From an uncultured Eubacteriaceae bacterium (GTDB lineage: Bacteria; Bacillota; Clostridia; Eubacteriales; Eubacteriaceae), in NCBI GenBank assembly GCA_937872065.1, contig CALMRA010000007.1, forward strand, positions 1 to 46,398: a stretch of DNA of 46,398 bases, in the 5' to 3' direction. A program made the translations under genes and the position numbers. How positions within the stretch are numbered: position 1 is the stretch's first letter; every line of letters starts with the position of its first letter. Under the pieces are notes generated by a model. It ran no database searches. It saw only the letters and a program-made list of their open reading frames with translations, and had not been told where the DNA came from. Positions 16,488 to 25,387 of this stretch are shown piece by piece.

Positions 16488-16983
16488 AGCTGCTGAATCT
16501 GAAGAAGGATCGACTCTGGCGGAACTGCTGGCTGCATCTGCCGGAGCGATGATCCTGCTGAGCGTACTGACTTCGGTATTATATACGCAGCTTAAGGTAT
16601 TAGAGGAAAGCCGTTCGCTTCAGGACCGTTCCCGTCTGATTGAAATGCATATTTATTTCCAGTCGCTCGTCGATATGACTGAAACCATTGTTATCAGAGA
16701 CGGGATTATCTATTTCGACGATCTCGACAATAAGGGTAAGGATAAATCGGCGACGAAAAAAATGTATTTCGAAACGCATGGTGAAGGTGTATACAGACAT
16801 CTTTGCTATACGGACAGTCTTGAAGGAATAGGCGGGAGCGGAGAGGCACATCAGCGTTTCGCAAAAATCAGAAATTTCAGTCTTGTAATGGACGGTGCAG
16901 ATCTGGTCCTTCGGGCATCGGCAGGAAATGAGACAATTGAAACGTATATTTTCGTTCAGAAAACAATCATCTATATAGAATAG
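16447..16983 (+). CDS. ComGF-like minor pseudopilin with apparent AUC start
   Basis: About 178 aa if started at ATC 16447. The frame is open from 16414 and contains a complete prepilin signature, SEEG-STLAELLAASAGAMILL, with cleavage after G21 and Glu at +5 (E26). No ATG, GTG or TTG exists between the upstream stop and that signature. The first ATG (16549) falls inside the hydrophobic helix and would destroy the signal. The sequence GGAGGAGG at 16433-16440 lies 6 bases before the ATC, an optimal placement. I therefore infer initiation at AUC, inside the end of the previous gene. A frameshift at the T7 tract is the main alternative. The protein likely belongs to the pilus tip complex. Confidence 0.78.
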   Translation: MKPYIERFFSERDRAAESEEGSTLAELLAASAGAMILLSVLTSVLYTQLKVLEESRSLQDRSRLIEMHIYFQSLVDMTETIVIRDGIIYFDDLDNKGKDKSATKKMYFETHGEGVYRHLCYTDSLEGIGGSGEAHQRFAKIRNFSLVMDGADLVLRASAGNETIETYIFVQKTIIYIE

Positions 16984-17042
16984 GAGTCAGAAGCGGTCCG
17001 CAGTGAGCGGACAGGCCTGAAAAAAATAATTATAGGATGAAG

Positions 17043-17480
17043 ATGAATTCTTCCGCAGGAAAAGGCGGCAGAGAAGAAGGCGCAGTACTGCCGATCGTTC
17101 TGATCGTAGTCTGCGTCTTTCTTCTGTTTATGACGGCAGTATCATCGGAGGTGCCCGTACAGAATAAAACCGGCAGGTCATACAGCGAATATTTCGGGAC
17201 GAAGCTCGCTGTGTCGGGGGTGTTGTCTATGGCTCAGGCGGAGATTGCCCGTGACCCGGAATGGTCCGGAAGCCTGTTATATGAAGCAAACGGAATTTCT
17301 GCTGCAGCTCAGGTTTCAGCCCAGGCCGGCGGATACAGAGTATTTACAGTGGATGTAAAAGGCACGCTGTTTCCGTCCGAGTATTACGGACGCTTTACAA
17401 TTTCTGACGGAACAGTCACAGATACCTATCTGATCCAGAAAAGATATTCATCGGAAACTGCGCGTTTTCCGGATACCTGA
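17043..17480 (+). CDS. ComGG/PilX/GspK-like minor pseudopilin lacking Glu+5
   Basis: About 145 aa. I prefer ATG 17043 (AGGA at 17034-17037, 5-base spacing) over ATG 17037. The leader ends REEG at residue 13, followed by AVLPIVLIVVCVFLLFMTAVS. The +5 residue is Ile, not Glu. Missing Glu5 is the hallmark of the tip subunit in other systems (GspK), and the GAVLPIVL start is like PilX. As last gene of the operon it fits comGG. A weak hairpin AAAGCAG/CTGCTTT follows the stop near 17482-17501, without a clean T-run. Confidence 0.75.
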   Translation: MNSSAGKGGREEGAVLPIVLIVVCVFLLFMTAVSSEVPVQNKTGRSYSEYFGTKLAVSGVLSMAQAEIARDPEWSGSLLYEANGISAAAQVSAQAGGYRVFTVDVKGTLFPSEYYGRFTISDGTVTDTYLIQKRYSSETARFPDT

Positions 17481-17544
17481 AAGCAGGAGCTGCTGCTTTT
17501 GTTGTTCAAAGTGTGAAAGTCCGGATGATCCTGCCGACTTACGT

Positions 17545-17550
17545 TATAAT
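17545..17550 (+). promoter_or_regulatory. Possible -10 element upstream of aroD
   Basis: A perfect TATAAT about 78 bases before the aroD start. No clear -35 hexamer is seen at the usual distance, so this is a tentative promoter. Confidence 0.4.
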
Positions 17551-17628
17551 AAGAAAGATATCTCAGAAATAAAAAATAAACCTGAGAAAGAAATAAATTC
17601 TTATCAGAAGTATGTTCAGGAGTAACGG

Positions 17629-18354
17629 ATGAAACTCGGAAATAATAAATGCGTTTTCTGTATTCCGATAGTTGCCGTAACCTGCGGGGAGCTCGGAAAA
17701 CAGGCCGGATCGGTATTGCGGGAGCATCCTGATTTCGCCGAGTGGCGGGTAGACTATCTAAATTCTGACGAAGACCTTAGTCGGGCTTCGGAGATCGTAA
17801 AAGGACTGAAGGACAGCGGGACGGGCATCATATTTACCCCTCGCAGCATCGAGGAGGGCGGTGCCGGTACTTTGACTGATGCCAGGCGTCTTGAACTGAT
17901 CGAATATGCGGTTAGAAACGATTTGTTTGACTGTCTTGATATCGAACGAGCATCGGAGGAAGGTTTCAGGCGTAAAGCTGCGGAGCTTGTCGGTGCTTCC
18001 GGGAAGCAGCTTATTCTGTCGTCGCATAATTTCGTTGAAACTCCCCGTTCACAGTCGATTGACGAGATCCTGAGAGGATGCGGGGATGCCGATATCGTCA
18101 AGGCGGCGTTCATGTGCAAGAATATGGACGATTTTATGACCCTGCAGGAAGCTGGCCGCAGATTTAAGAACCGCGACAGCCGGCCGCTTATTCTGATTGC
18201 GATGGGGCGCAGCGGTATCGTGGGACGAGCGGTTCCGGAGCTGCTGTCAAGCTGCCTGAGCTTCGCGAAAGGAACGCAGTCCAGTGCGCCGGGGCAGATC
18301 TCACTGCCGGAGATTTATGAGGCGCGCAGAATGATGGGGCTAGCCGATGCGTAA
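17629..18354 (+). CDS. aroD: Type I 3-dehydroquinate dehydratase
   Basis: Converts 3-dehydroquinate to 3-dehydroshikimate, third step of the shikimate pathway. It has 241 aa, close to the usual 250. Landmarks of the Schiff-base class I enzyme: EWRVD at 38-42, H133 in SSHNF as general base, K158 in IVKAAF forming the imine, R200 in the MGRSGIVGR segment, and the SSAPGQI lid (218-224). The gene overlaps the next by 8 nt, pairing two steps of the pathway (aroE, which lies between them, is not here). The ATG was chosen for the AGGAG at 17619-17623. Confidence 0.93.
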   Translation: MKLGNNKCVFCIPIVAVTCGELGKQAGSVLREHPDFAEWRVDYLNSDEDLSRASEIVKGLKDSGTGIIFTPRSIEEGGAGTLTDARRLELIEYAVRNDLFDCLDIERASEEGFRRKAAELVGASGKQLILSSHNFVETPRSQSIDEILRGCGDADIVKAAFMCKNMDDFMTLQEAGRRFKNRDSRPLILIAMGRSGIVGRAVPELLSSCLSFAKGTQSSAPGQISLPEIYEARRMMGLADA

Positions 18355-18883
18355 TACAGGCGGCAGCAAGAAAATTATTTTCCTGACCGGATGTACCGGG
18401 ACGGGGAAAAGTACAGTGGGCAGAGTACTCGCGCGGATGCTTCATGCAGACTATGTGGATACGGATATTCTGATTGAAGAAGCCGAGGGCAGGCCGGTAT
18501 CCGAAATTTTTGATGAATACGGCGAGGCGTACTTTCGCGAATGTGAAACCCAGACTCTGATCGCGCTTGCGGAGCGGCCGAAGAATACGGACAGTGTTCT
18601 CGTAACCGCAACCGGCGGCGGGATTGTCTTGTCCGAGCGCAACCGAAGAATCATGCGGGATTCCGGAACAGTCGTATGGCTCAGAACCGAACCTGCCGAG
18701 ATCGCAAGAAGGCTGGAAGGAGACAGTACGAGACCGCTGCTGCGAGGCAGAAAGCTCGAAGAAAAGCTGGCCGAGATGATGAACGAACGTACGCGCTTTT
18801 ACGAAGACTGCGATATTCAGATCGAGACGGACGATCCGGACTCGACTGCCGGCAGGATTATCGAAGGAATTGAATTGGACTGA
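18347..18883 (+). CDS. aroK: Shikimate kinase
   Basis: Phosphorylates shikimate with ATP. It has 178 aa. Walker A GCTGTGKST at 15-23, the shikimate-binding Asp in DTD (38-40), Arg in the YFRECE segment (62-67), glycine-rich TATGGGIVL, and the lid arginine in STRPLL are all present. It starts inside the end of aroD (8-nt overlap), so the two are translated together. No obvious terminator follows; the next element is the tRNA promoter. Confidence 0.93.
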   Translation: MRNTGGSKKIIFLTGCTGTGKSTVGRVLARMLHADYVDTDILIEEAEGRPVSEIFDEYGEAYFRECETQTLIALAERPKNTDSVLVTATGGGIVLSERNRRIMRDSGTVVWLRTEPAEIARRLEGDSTRPLLRGRKLEEKLAEMMNERTRFYEDCDIQIETDDPDSTAGRIIEGIELD

Positions 18884-18989
18884 ACGATGCAGATGAAGAT
18901 TCGGTTTACGCTGCCGGTCTGCCGGTCGGGAACCTGGCGGATTGTTTAGAATTATCCGTCATTGGAAAAATGAGCGAAAGCCGTTTTTC

Positions 18990-19018
18990 TTGCGGGACCT
19001 GCCGATCTGTCGTATAAT
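18990..19018 (+). promoter_or_regulatory. Promoter of the tRNA-Leu gene
   Basis: TTGCGG (18990-18995), a 17-base spacer, TATAAT (19013-19018). The start would be near 19025, giving a leader of about 78 bases before the mature tRNA. That leader holds a perfect 7-bp hairpin, GTTTTCC-GTTAT-GGAAAAC (19080-19098), just before the tRNA. Confidence 0.8.
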
Positions 19019-19102
19019 GTTAACCAGTCTCACCTGGCTTTTTAAAGCATCGTCATGAGACCCAGCTTAATAAGCGTTTGTTTTCCGTTATGGAAAACGG
19101 AT

Positions 19103-19187
19103 GCCGGTGTGGCGGAATTGGCAGACGCACGTGACTCAAAATCACGCGGAGCGATCCGTGCCGGTTCGAGTCCGGCCACCGGTACCA
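19103..19187 (+). tRNA. tRNA-Leu (anticodon CAA)
   Basis: An 85-nt class II tRNA with encoded CCA. Acceptor stem GCCGGTG pairs with CACCGGT (a G-T at the first pair). The D arm GCGG AATTGGCAGAC GC is leucine-like. The anticodon stem CGTGA/TCACG encloses the loop CTCAAAA, giving anticodon CAA (reads UUG). The variable arm (CGGA/TCCG) is long, and the T arm GCCGG-TTCGAGT-CCGGC is perfect. Confidence 0.97.
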
Positions 19188-19196
19188 GACAATCAC

Positions 19197-19225
19197 TCCC
19201 CGAAGTTTATGCTTCGGGGATTTTT
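19197..19225 (+). terminator. Terminator after tRNA-Leu
   Basis: A perfect 9-bp hairpin, TCCCCGAAG-TTTATG-CTTCGGGGA, followed by TTTTTCGTTTTTT. Confidence 0.92.
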
Positions 19226-19236
19226 CGTTTTTTGCG

Positions 19237-19472
19237 TGCTTGACGAATCTGCCGGAAAAGCGGATTATTAAAGGAAGTAGAACGATTTCATGAACGGCCG
19301 GATTTAGACGTGCTCCCGAAGCCGCCGGACAGAGCAGCGCAAAGTAGAAAAAATTATGTTTTTCCAAAAGCTATCAGGTATAATGAAAAAAGTGTTTTTT
19401 ATTTAACAACCTGAGACACGCTGTCGGATTAACGGAACCGGACATTAAATTATTTTGAACGGTTGCGGCTAA
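19237..19472. other. Intergenic region between tRNA-Leu and gap without a gene
   Basis: No credible coding region was found. A TATAAT at 19379-19384 could be a second, upstream promoter for gap, but its -35 region is poor. The rest shows no recognisable structure. Confidence 0.5.
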
Positions 19473-19501
19473 TTGAAAAGATTTTGTGCATGACGTATAA
19501 T
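19473..19501 (+). promoter_or_regulatory. Main promoter of the gap gene
   Basis: TTGAAA (19473-19478), a 17-base spacer, TATAAT (19496-19501). The predicted start is near 19508, about 50 bases before the ATG. The ribosome-binding site is AAGGAGG (19542-19548). Confidence 0.88.
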
Positions 19502-19523
19502 TAATTCGACTAATTGGCTGGTC

Positions 19524-19538
19524 ATCAAATTGTTTGAT
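19524..19538 (+). promoter_or_regulatory. Palindrome in the gap leader, candidate operator
   Basis: ATCAAA-TTG-TTTGAT is a perfect inverted repeat with 6-bp arms, at about +17 to +31 and four bases upstream of the ribosome-binding site. It could bind a repressor, or act as a small mRNA hairpin affecting translation. Confidence 0.45.
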
Positions 19539-19557
19539 TAAACAAGGAGGCAAGTAG

Positions 19558-20568
19558 ATGTCTGTAAAAGTAGCAATTAATGGTTTTGGTAGAATCGGCC
19601 GTCTGGCATTCCGTCAGATGTTCGACGCACCGGGATACGATGTTGTCGCGATCAACGACCTCACGGACCCGAGAATGCTCGCTCAGCTCCTCAAGTATGA
19701 CTCCTCACAGGGCAAGTTCAAATATGCCGACAAGGTTTCCGTAACTGAAGACGCTATCGTCGTTGGCGACGAAAAGATCTCGATCACACAGATCGCGGAT
19801 CCGACTCAGCTCCCCTGGAAGGAACTCGACGTAGACGTAGTTCTGGAATGCACAGGTTTCTTCGCTTCTAAGGATAAAGCGGAAGCTCACCTTAAAGCAG
19901 GCGCGAAGAAAGTCGTTATCTCTGCTCCGGCAGGAAACGATCTTCCGACAATTGTCTTCGGTGTAAATCAGGAAACGATCACACCGGAAGATAAGATCAT
20001 CTCTGCTGCTTCCTGCACAACCAACTGCCTCGCTCCGATGGCGAACACGCTTAACAAGCTTGCTCCGATCGTCAAAGGCTACATGACAACCATCCACGCC
20101 TACACCGGCGACCAGATGATTCTCGACGGACCGCACAGAAAAGGCGATCTGAGACGTGCGAGAGCTGCTGCTGTCAATATCGTTCCGAACACAACCGGCG
20201 CTGCGAAAGCAATCGGCCTGGTTATTCCGGATCTGAACGGCAAGCTCATCGGCGCGGCTATGCGTGTACCGGTTCCGACAGGATCCATCACACAGCTTAA
20301 CGCGATCGTTGAAGGCAAAGTTACACCTGAAGACATCAACAAGGCTATGGAAGCTGCTGCGGACGATTCTTTCGCGTTCAACACAGACGAAATTGTCTCC
20401 TCTGATATCGTAGGCAGCACCTTCGGTTCGATCTTCGACGCGACTCTTACAGAAGTTCAGGATCTGCCGGACGGCAATACGCTCGTCAAGGTCGTTTCCT
20501 GGTACGATAACGAAAACTCTTACACATCACAGATGGTAAGAACGATCAAGTACTTCGCAGAAGTCTAA
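19558..20568 (+). CDS. gap: Glyceraldehyde-3-phosphate dehydrogenase
   Basis: Glycolytic enzyme converting glyceraldehyde-3-phosphate, phosphate and NAD+ to 1,3-bisphosphoglycerate. It has 336 aa, the normal length. The Rossmann motif NGFGRIGR is at 8-15, D34 suggests NAD preference, catalytic C153 lies in SCTTNC (152-157), H180 is the base, and WYDNE appears near the C-terminus. Codon use is visibly more biased than in neighbours, as expected for a highly expressed gene. It has its own promoter and terminator, with pgk and tpiA following. Confidence 0.98.
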   Translation: MSVKVAINGFGRIGRLAFRQMFDAPGYDVVAINDLTDPRMLAQLLKYDSSQGKFKYADKVSVTEDAIVVGDEKISITQIADPTQLPWKELDVDVVLECTGFFASKDKAEAHLKAGAKKVVISAPAGNDLPTIVFGVNQETITPEDKIISAASCTTNCLAPMANTLNKLAPIVKGYMTTIHAYTGDQMILDGPHRKGDLRRARAAAVNIVPNTTGAAKAIGLVIPDLNGKLIGAAMRVPVPTGSITQLNAIVEGKVTPEDINKAMEAAADDSFAFNTDEIVSSDIVGSTFGSIFDATLTEVQDLPDGNTLVKVVSWYDNENSYTSQMVRTIKYFAEV

Positions 20569-20596
20569 CATCGATAAACTGACCTGAACAAGGTCC

Positions 20597-20621
20597 CGGG
20601 GCCTCGCGGCCCCTTTTTTTT
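20597..20621 (+). terminator. Terminator after gap
   Basis: GGGGCC-TCGC-GGCCCC followed by eight T (20614-20621). It probably lowers, rather than abolishes, transcription into pgk, since no clear promoter was recognised before pgk. Confidence 0.9.
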
Positions 20622-20684
20622 CAGGCGCCGTCACGGATTTACCGCGCACGGCAGTGTATTTATTCGAATTTCGAAAGGCATCCA

Positions 20685-21872
20685 ATGAAAAAAACAGTAA
20701 AAGATATCGATCTGAAGGGCAAAAAAGTCGTAATGCGCGCGGACTTCAACGTTCCGCTCAATGACAAAGGTGAAATCACCGACGATACGAGAATTCTCGC
20801 GGCTATGCCGACAATCGAATACATCCTCGACCAGGGCGGAAGCCTGATTCTGATGTCCCATCTCGGACGTCCGAAGTCGGCGGCCGATGTTCAGTTCTCT
20901 CTCAAGCCGGTAGCGGCTCGTCTGGGCGAACTGCTTGGCAAGCCCGTCATCTTTAATCAGGACGGCGAAGTCGTCGGCGAAGTGACGAAAAAGGCTGCTG
21001 CAGAACTCAAGCCGGGCGAAGTCATGCTTCTTGAAAACACGCGTTTCCGTCCGGAAGAAAAGAAGAACGACGCACAGCTGGCCAAAGACATGGCAAGCCT
21101 CGGCGACGTATTCGTCAACGATGCGTTCGGTTCCGCTCACCGCGCTCATTCCTCCACAACAGGCATCGCGGATTATCTTCCGGCTGTTTCAGGCTTCCTG
21201 ATTCAGAAGGAACTCGACTTCATCGGCGGCGCGCTCGAAGATCCGAAGCGTCCGTTCGTCGCGATCCTCGGCGGCTCAAAGGTCTCCGACAAGATCGAAG
21301 TTATCAACAACCTTCTGGACAAGGTCAACACGCTGCTTATCGGCGGCGGTATGGCGTTCACGTTCCTGAAGGCTGAAGGCTGCGAAGTCGGTACGAGCCT
21401 GCTCGAAGTCGACAAGATCGATCTTGCTAAATCCCTGATCGCAAAAGCGAAGGAAAAGGGCGTAGATCTGATGCTTCCCGTAGACGTAGTCTGCGCGAAG
21501 GAATTCAAAGCTGACGCGACTCCGACGACCTACCCGGTCGACGCGATTCCGGCTGACGAAATGGGCCTGGATATCGGACCTGAAACAGACAAGCTGTATG
21601 CGGATAAGATCAAAGACGCTAAGACAGTAATCTGGAACGGCCCGATGGGCGTTTTCGAATTCCCGGAATTTGCAAAGGGTACCCTCGCAATCGCAAAAGC
21701 GATGGCGGACTCCGACGCGATCACAATTATCGGCGGCGGCGACTCTGCTGCAGCTGTCAAGCAGCTGGGCTACGCGGATAAAATGAGCCATATTTCGACC
21801 GGCGGCGGCGCTTCCCTCGAATTTATGGAAGGCAAGAAGCTGCCCGGAATCGAAGCGCTCCAGGATAAGTAA
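20685..21872 (+). CDS. pgk: Phosphoglycerate kinase
   Basis: Transfers phosphate from 1,3-bisphosphoglycerate to ADP. It has 395 aa, standard length. The N-terminal substrate site is seen in RADFNVPL and HLGRPKS, the [12 protein letters not shown] segment is present, and the C-terminal nucleotide domain has the NGPMGVFE motif and GGGDSAAA. The ribosome-binding site GAAAGG precedes ATG 20685. Strong codon bias is shared with gap and tpiA. Confidence 0.98.
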   Translation: MKKTVKDIDLKGKKVVMRADFNVPLNDKGEITDDTRILAAMPTIEYILDQGGSLILMSHLGRPKSAADVQFSLKPVAARLGELLGKPVIFNQDGEVVGEVTKKAAAELKPGEVMLLENTRFRPEEKKNDAQLAKDMASLGDVFVNDAFGSAHRAHSSTTGIADYLPAVSGFLIQKELDFIGGALEDPKRPFVAILGGSKVSDKIEVINNLLDKVNTLLIGGGMAFTFLKAEGCEVGTSLLEVDKIDLAKSLIAKAKEKGVDLMLPVDVVCAKEFKADATPTTYPVDAIPADEMGLDIGPETDKLYADKIKDAKTVIWNGPMGVFEFPEFAKGTLAIAKAMADSDAITIIGGGDSAAAVKQLGYADKMSHISTGGGASLEFMEGKKLPGIEALQDK

Positions 21873-21879
21873 ACAGTCG

Positions 21880-21901
21880 GCGGAGCTCAGGCTCCGCTTT
21901 T
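21880..21901 (+). terminator. Weak terminator-like hairpin after pgk
   Basis: A perfect 7-bp hairpin, GCGGAGC-TCAG-GCTCCGC, followed by only four T. It may attenuate or stabilise the pgk message rather than stop it fully, because tpiA lies 73 nt from pgk with no visible promoter. Confidence 0.6.
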
Positions 21902-21910
21902 CCGAATATT

Positions 21911-21926
21911 GTCCGGAGCTCCGGAC
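21911..21926 (+). repeat. Perfect 16-bp palindrome between pgk and tpiA
   Basis: GTCCGGAGCTCCGGAC reads the same on both strands. It follows the pgk hairpin by ten bases and lies 20 bases before the tpiA start. It could be an RNA-level element or protein site; its function is unknown. Confidence 0.6.
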
Positions 21927-21945
21927 TGATTAAGGGGGGATTAAT

Positions 21946-22698
21946 ATGTCAAGACGACCGATTATTGCAGGCAACTGGAAAATGAACAAGGGCATCAAGG
22001 AAGCGAACGAACTGATCGAATCGCTCAAGCCGCTTGTCAAGGATGCGACAGCAGAATGCGTATTCTGCCCGCCGTTCATCGATCTTCCGGATGCCGTCCG
22101 CCTGACGAAGGACACGAACATCGAAATCGGCGCCCAGAACATGCACTGGGAAGAAGCCGGCGCGTTCACCGGTGAAATCGCAGGCGAAATGCTTAAGGCG
22201 ATTGGCGTTAAATTTGTCATCATCGGCCATTCCGAACGCCGCGAATATTTCAACGAAACAGATGAAACGGTCAACAAAAAGACCATCAAGGCGCTTAAGC
22301 TCGGTCTGAAGCCGATCACCTGCTGCGGCGAAACCCTCGAACAGAGAGAATCCGGCAAGGCTAAGGACATCGTCGTCAATCAAATCAAGAACGGTCTGAA
22401 GGATATCGACGATATCACGGCTGTCGTTATTGCCTACGAACCGATCTGGGCGATCGGAACCGGCAAGACCGCTTCGAATGCGGAAGCCAACGAAGCCTGC
22501 GGATGGGTCCGCGAAACGATCGGTGAAATGTACGGTCCCGAAGCGGCGGAAGGCGTACGCATCCAGTACGGCGGAAGCGTTAAGCCCGGCAATGTAGTCG
22601 CTCTGATGGAAGAACCGAACATCGACGGCGCGCTCGTCGGCGGAGCTTCCCTGACTGCGGATTTCGCGAAGATCGTAAAATTCGACGCACAGGCCTGA
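21946..22698 (+). CDS. tpiA: Triosephosphate isomerase
   Basis: Interconverts dihydroxyacetone phosphate and glyceraldehyde-3-phosphate. It has 250 aa. The active site is complete: N10 and K12 in GNWKMN, H95 in IGHSERR, E165 in AYEPIWAIGTGKT. The ribosome-binding site is a run of G (AAGGGGGGA). It completes the triose part of glycolysis encoded here; phosphoglycerate mutase and enolase, which often follow, are absent and secG comes next. Confidence 0.98.
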   Translation: MSRRPIIAGNWKMNKGIKEANELIESLKPLVKDATAECVFCPPFIDLPDAVRLTKDTNIEIGAQNMHWEEAGAFTGEIAGEMLKAIGVKFVIIGHSERREYFNETDETVNKKTIKALKLGLKPITCCGETLEQRESGKAKDIVVNQIKNGLKDIDDITAVVIAYEPIWAIGTGKTASNAEANEACGWVRETIGEMYGPEAAEGVRIQYGGSVKPGNVVALMEEPNIDGALVGGASLTADFAKIVKFDAQA

Positions 22699-22725
22699 AT
22701 TCAGTCAAAAAAATAAAATTATCAG

Positions 22726-22756
22726 AAACGGCGGACTCGTTCCGCCGTTTTTTTTT
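22726..22756 (+). terminator. Terminator after tpiA
   Basis: A perfect 10-bp hairpin, AAACGGCGGA-CTCGT-TCCGCCGTTT, running into a T tract to 22756. Confidence 0.94.
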
Positions 22757-22789
22757 CAAAAACTTGAGAATAAATTACTAAGAAAAGCT

Positions 22790-22817
22790 TTGATTTCGTT
22801 TTAATAAACTGTATAAT
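22790..22817 (+). promoter_or_regulatory. Promoter of secG
   Basis: TTGATT (22790-22795), a 16-base spacer, TATAAT (22812-22817). The start is near 22824, giving a leader of about 88 bases. Confidence 0.75.
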
Positions 22818-22825
22818 GTATTCAC

Positions 22826-22866
22826 CCCGAAGAAGCTCGTCTTTATTTGACGAACCGAAGCGGGAT
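22826..22866 (+). promoter_or_regulatory. Possible stem-loop in the secG leader
   Basis: TCGTC-N7-GACGA forms an inner stem, and CCCG near 22826 can pair with CGGG near 22861. It does not match a riboswitch I know. It may only be a 5' mRNA hairpin. Confidence 0.35.
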
Positions 22867-22912
22867 TGTTATTATGTAACGTAGACTTAAAATGACCGGA
22901 AGGAGGTGCACA

Positions 22913-23161
22913 ATGGAAATTTTATCGAATATTATTCTCTTCGCTATCATCGCGGTCAGTATCGTTCTGATTGTCGCGATCGTCATGCTTCCCCCGAAAA
23001 GTCAGGGTATGGGTTCGGCTATCGGCGGTCAGGATACGACCCTGTTCGGGCAGAAAAAATCGCACGGCTTTACGGCTGTTCTTGAACGTACTGTTAAATG
23101 GTCAGCTGCCATTTTTATGGTCGGTGCATTTGTCTACAACGTAGTTCTTAAATTCGTTTAA
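22913..23161 (+). CDS. secG: Preprotein translocase subunit SecG
   Basis: A small membrane subunit of the SecYEG channel, 82 aa. I start at ATG 22913, behind GGAAGGAGGTG (22898-22908); a longer frame from ATG 22892 reads through that ribosome-binding site. Two membrane helices (about 5-25 and 58-80) flank the conserved cytoplasmic loop, with QGMGSAIGGQDTTLFG around 33-48, the SecG signature (compare GG...LFG). It has its own promoter and terminator. Confidence 0.9.
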   Translation: MEILSNIILFAIIAVSIVLIVAIVMLPPKSQGMGSAIGGQDTTLFGQKKSHGFTAVLERTVKWSAAIFMVGAFVYNVVLKFV

Positions 23162-23172
23162 ATCGGAAACAG

Positions 23173-23222
23173 AATATTGGCCTGGGGGAGAGGGCATACC
23201 ATCAGGCCAGTATTATTTTTTT
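23173..23222 (+). terminator. Terminator after secG
   Basis: A 12-bp stem AATATTGGCCTG/CAGGCCAGTATT (one mismatch) with an 18-base loop, then ATTTTTTT. Confidence 0.85.
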
Positions 23223-23265
23223 ATTCCGTTTAAAAATAACACAAGAATGATTTAGGAGGACAGCA

Positions 23266-25266
<2,001 letters not shown>

Positions 25267-25277
25267 TCTGTCAAAAT

Positions 25278-25301
25278 AAGAGGCTTCGGCCTCTTTTTTT
25301 T
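25278..25301 (+). terminator. Terminator after hppA
   Basis: AGAGGC-TTCG-GCCTCT, a stable UUCG tetraloop hairpin, followed by a T tract to 25301. Confidence 0.92.
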
Positions 25302-25321
25302 GTCCGAAATTCGGAACATGG

Positions 25322-25350
25322 TTGCGCGGCTCAGTCTTTAGTTCTATAAT
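25322..25350 (+). promoter_or_regulatory. Promoter of the Rrf2-cysteine desulfurase operon
   Basis: TTGCGC (25322-25327), a 17-base spacer, TATAAT (25345-25350). The start is predicted near 25357. Confidence 0.82.
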
Positions 25351-25357
25351 GAATCCA

Positions 25358-25370
25358 CAGTAACTTACTG
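25358..25370 (+). promoter_or_regulatory. Palindromic candidate operator at the Rrf2 transcription start
   Basis: CAGTAA-C-TTACTG is a perfect 13-bp palindrome starting at about +1 of the predicted transcript. It lies between the promoter and the gene of an Fe-S-type regulator, which suggests autorepression. No known motif is claimed. Confidence 0.55.
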
Positions 25371-25387
25371 CGAATTAAGAGGCGGTT

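Noticed and set aside
16549-16983. Pilin gene starting at ATG 16549
   Set aside because: This would begin inside the hydrophobic helix and lose the intact EEG-STLAELL prepilin site just upstream.
19055-19243. Plus-strand frame with VAELADARDSKSRG
   Set aside because: It is the sense-strand translation of tRNA-Leu, another known artefact.
19053-19367. Minus-strand reading frame of 104 codons containing WYRWPDSNRHG
   Set aside because: It is antisense to tRNA-Leu and its terminator. This peptide is a well-known false translation of tRNA genes.
22824-22912. Riboswitch or small RNA before secG
   Set aside because: Only one short hairpin with a weak outer stem was found; no known aptamer pattern fits.
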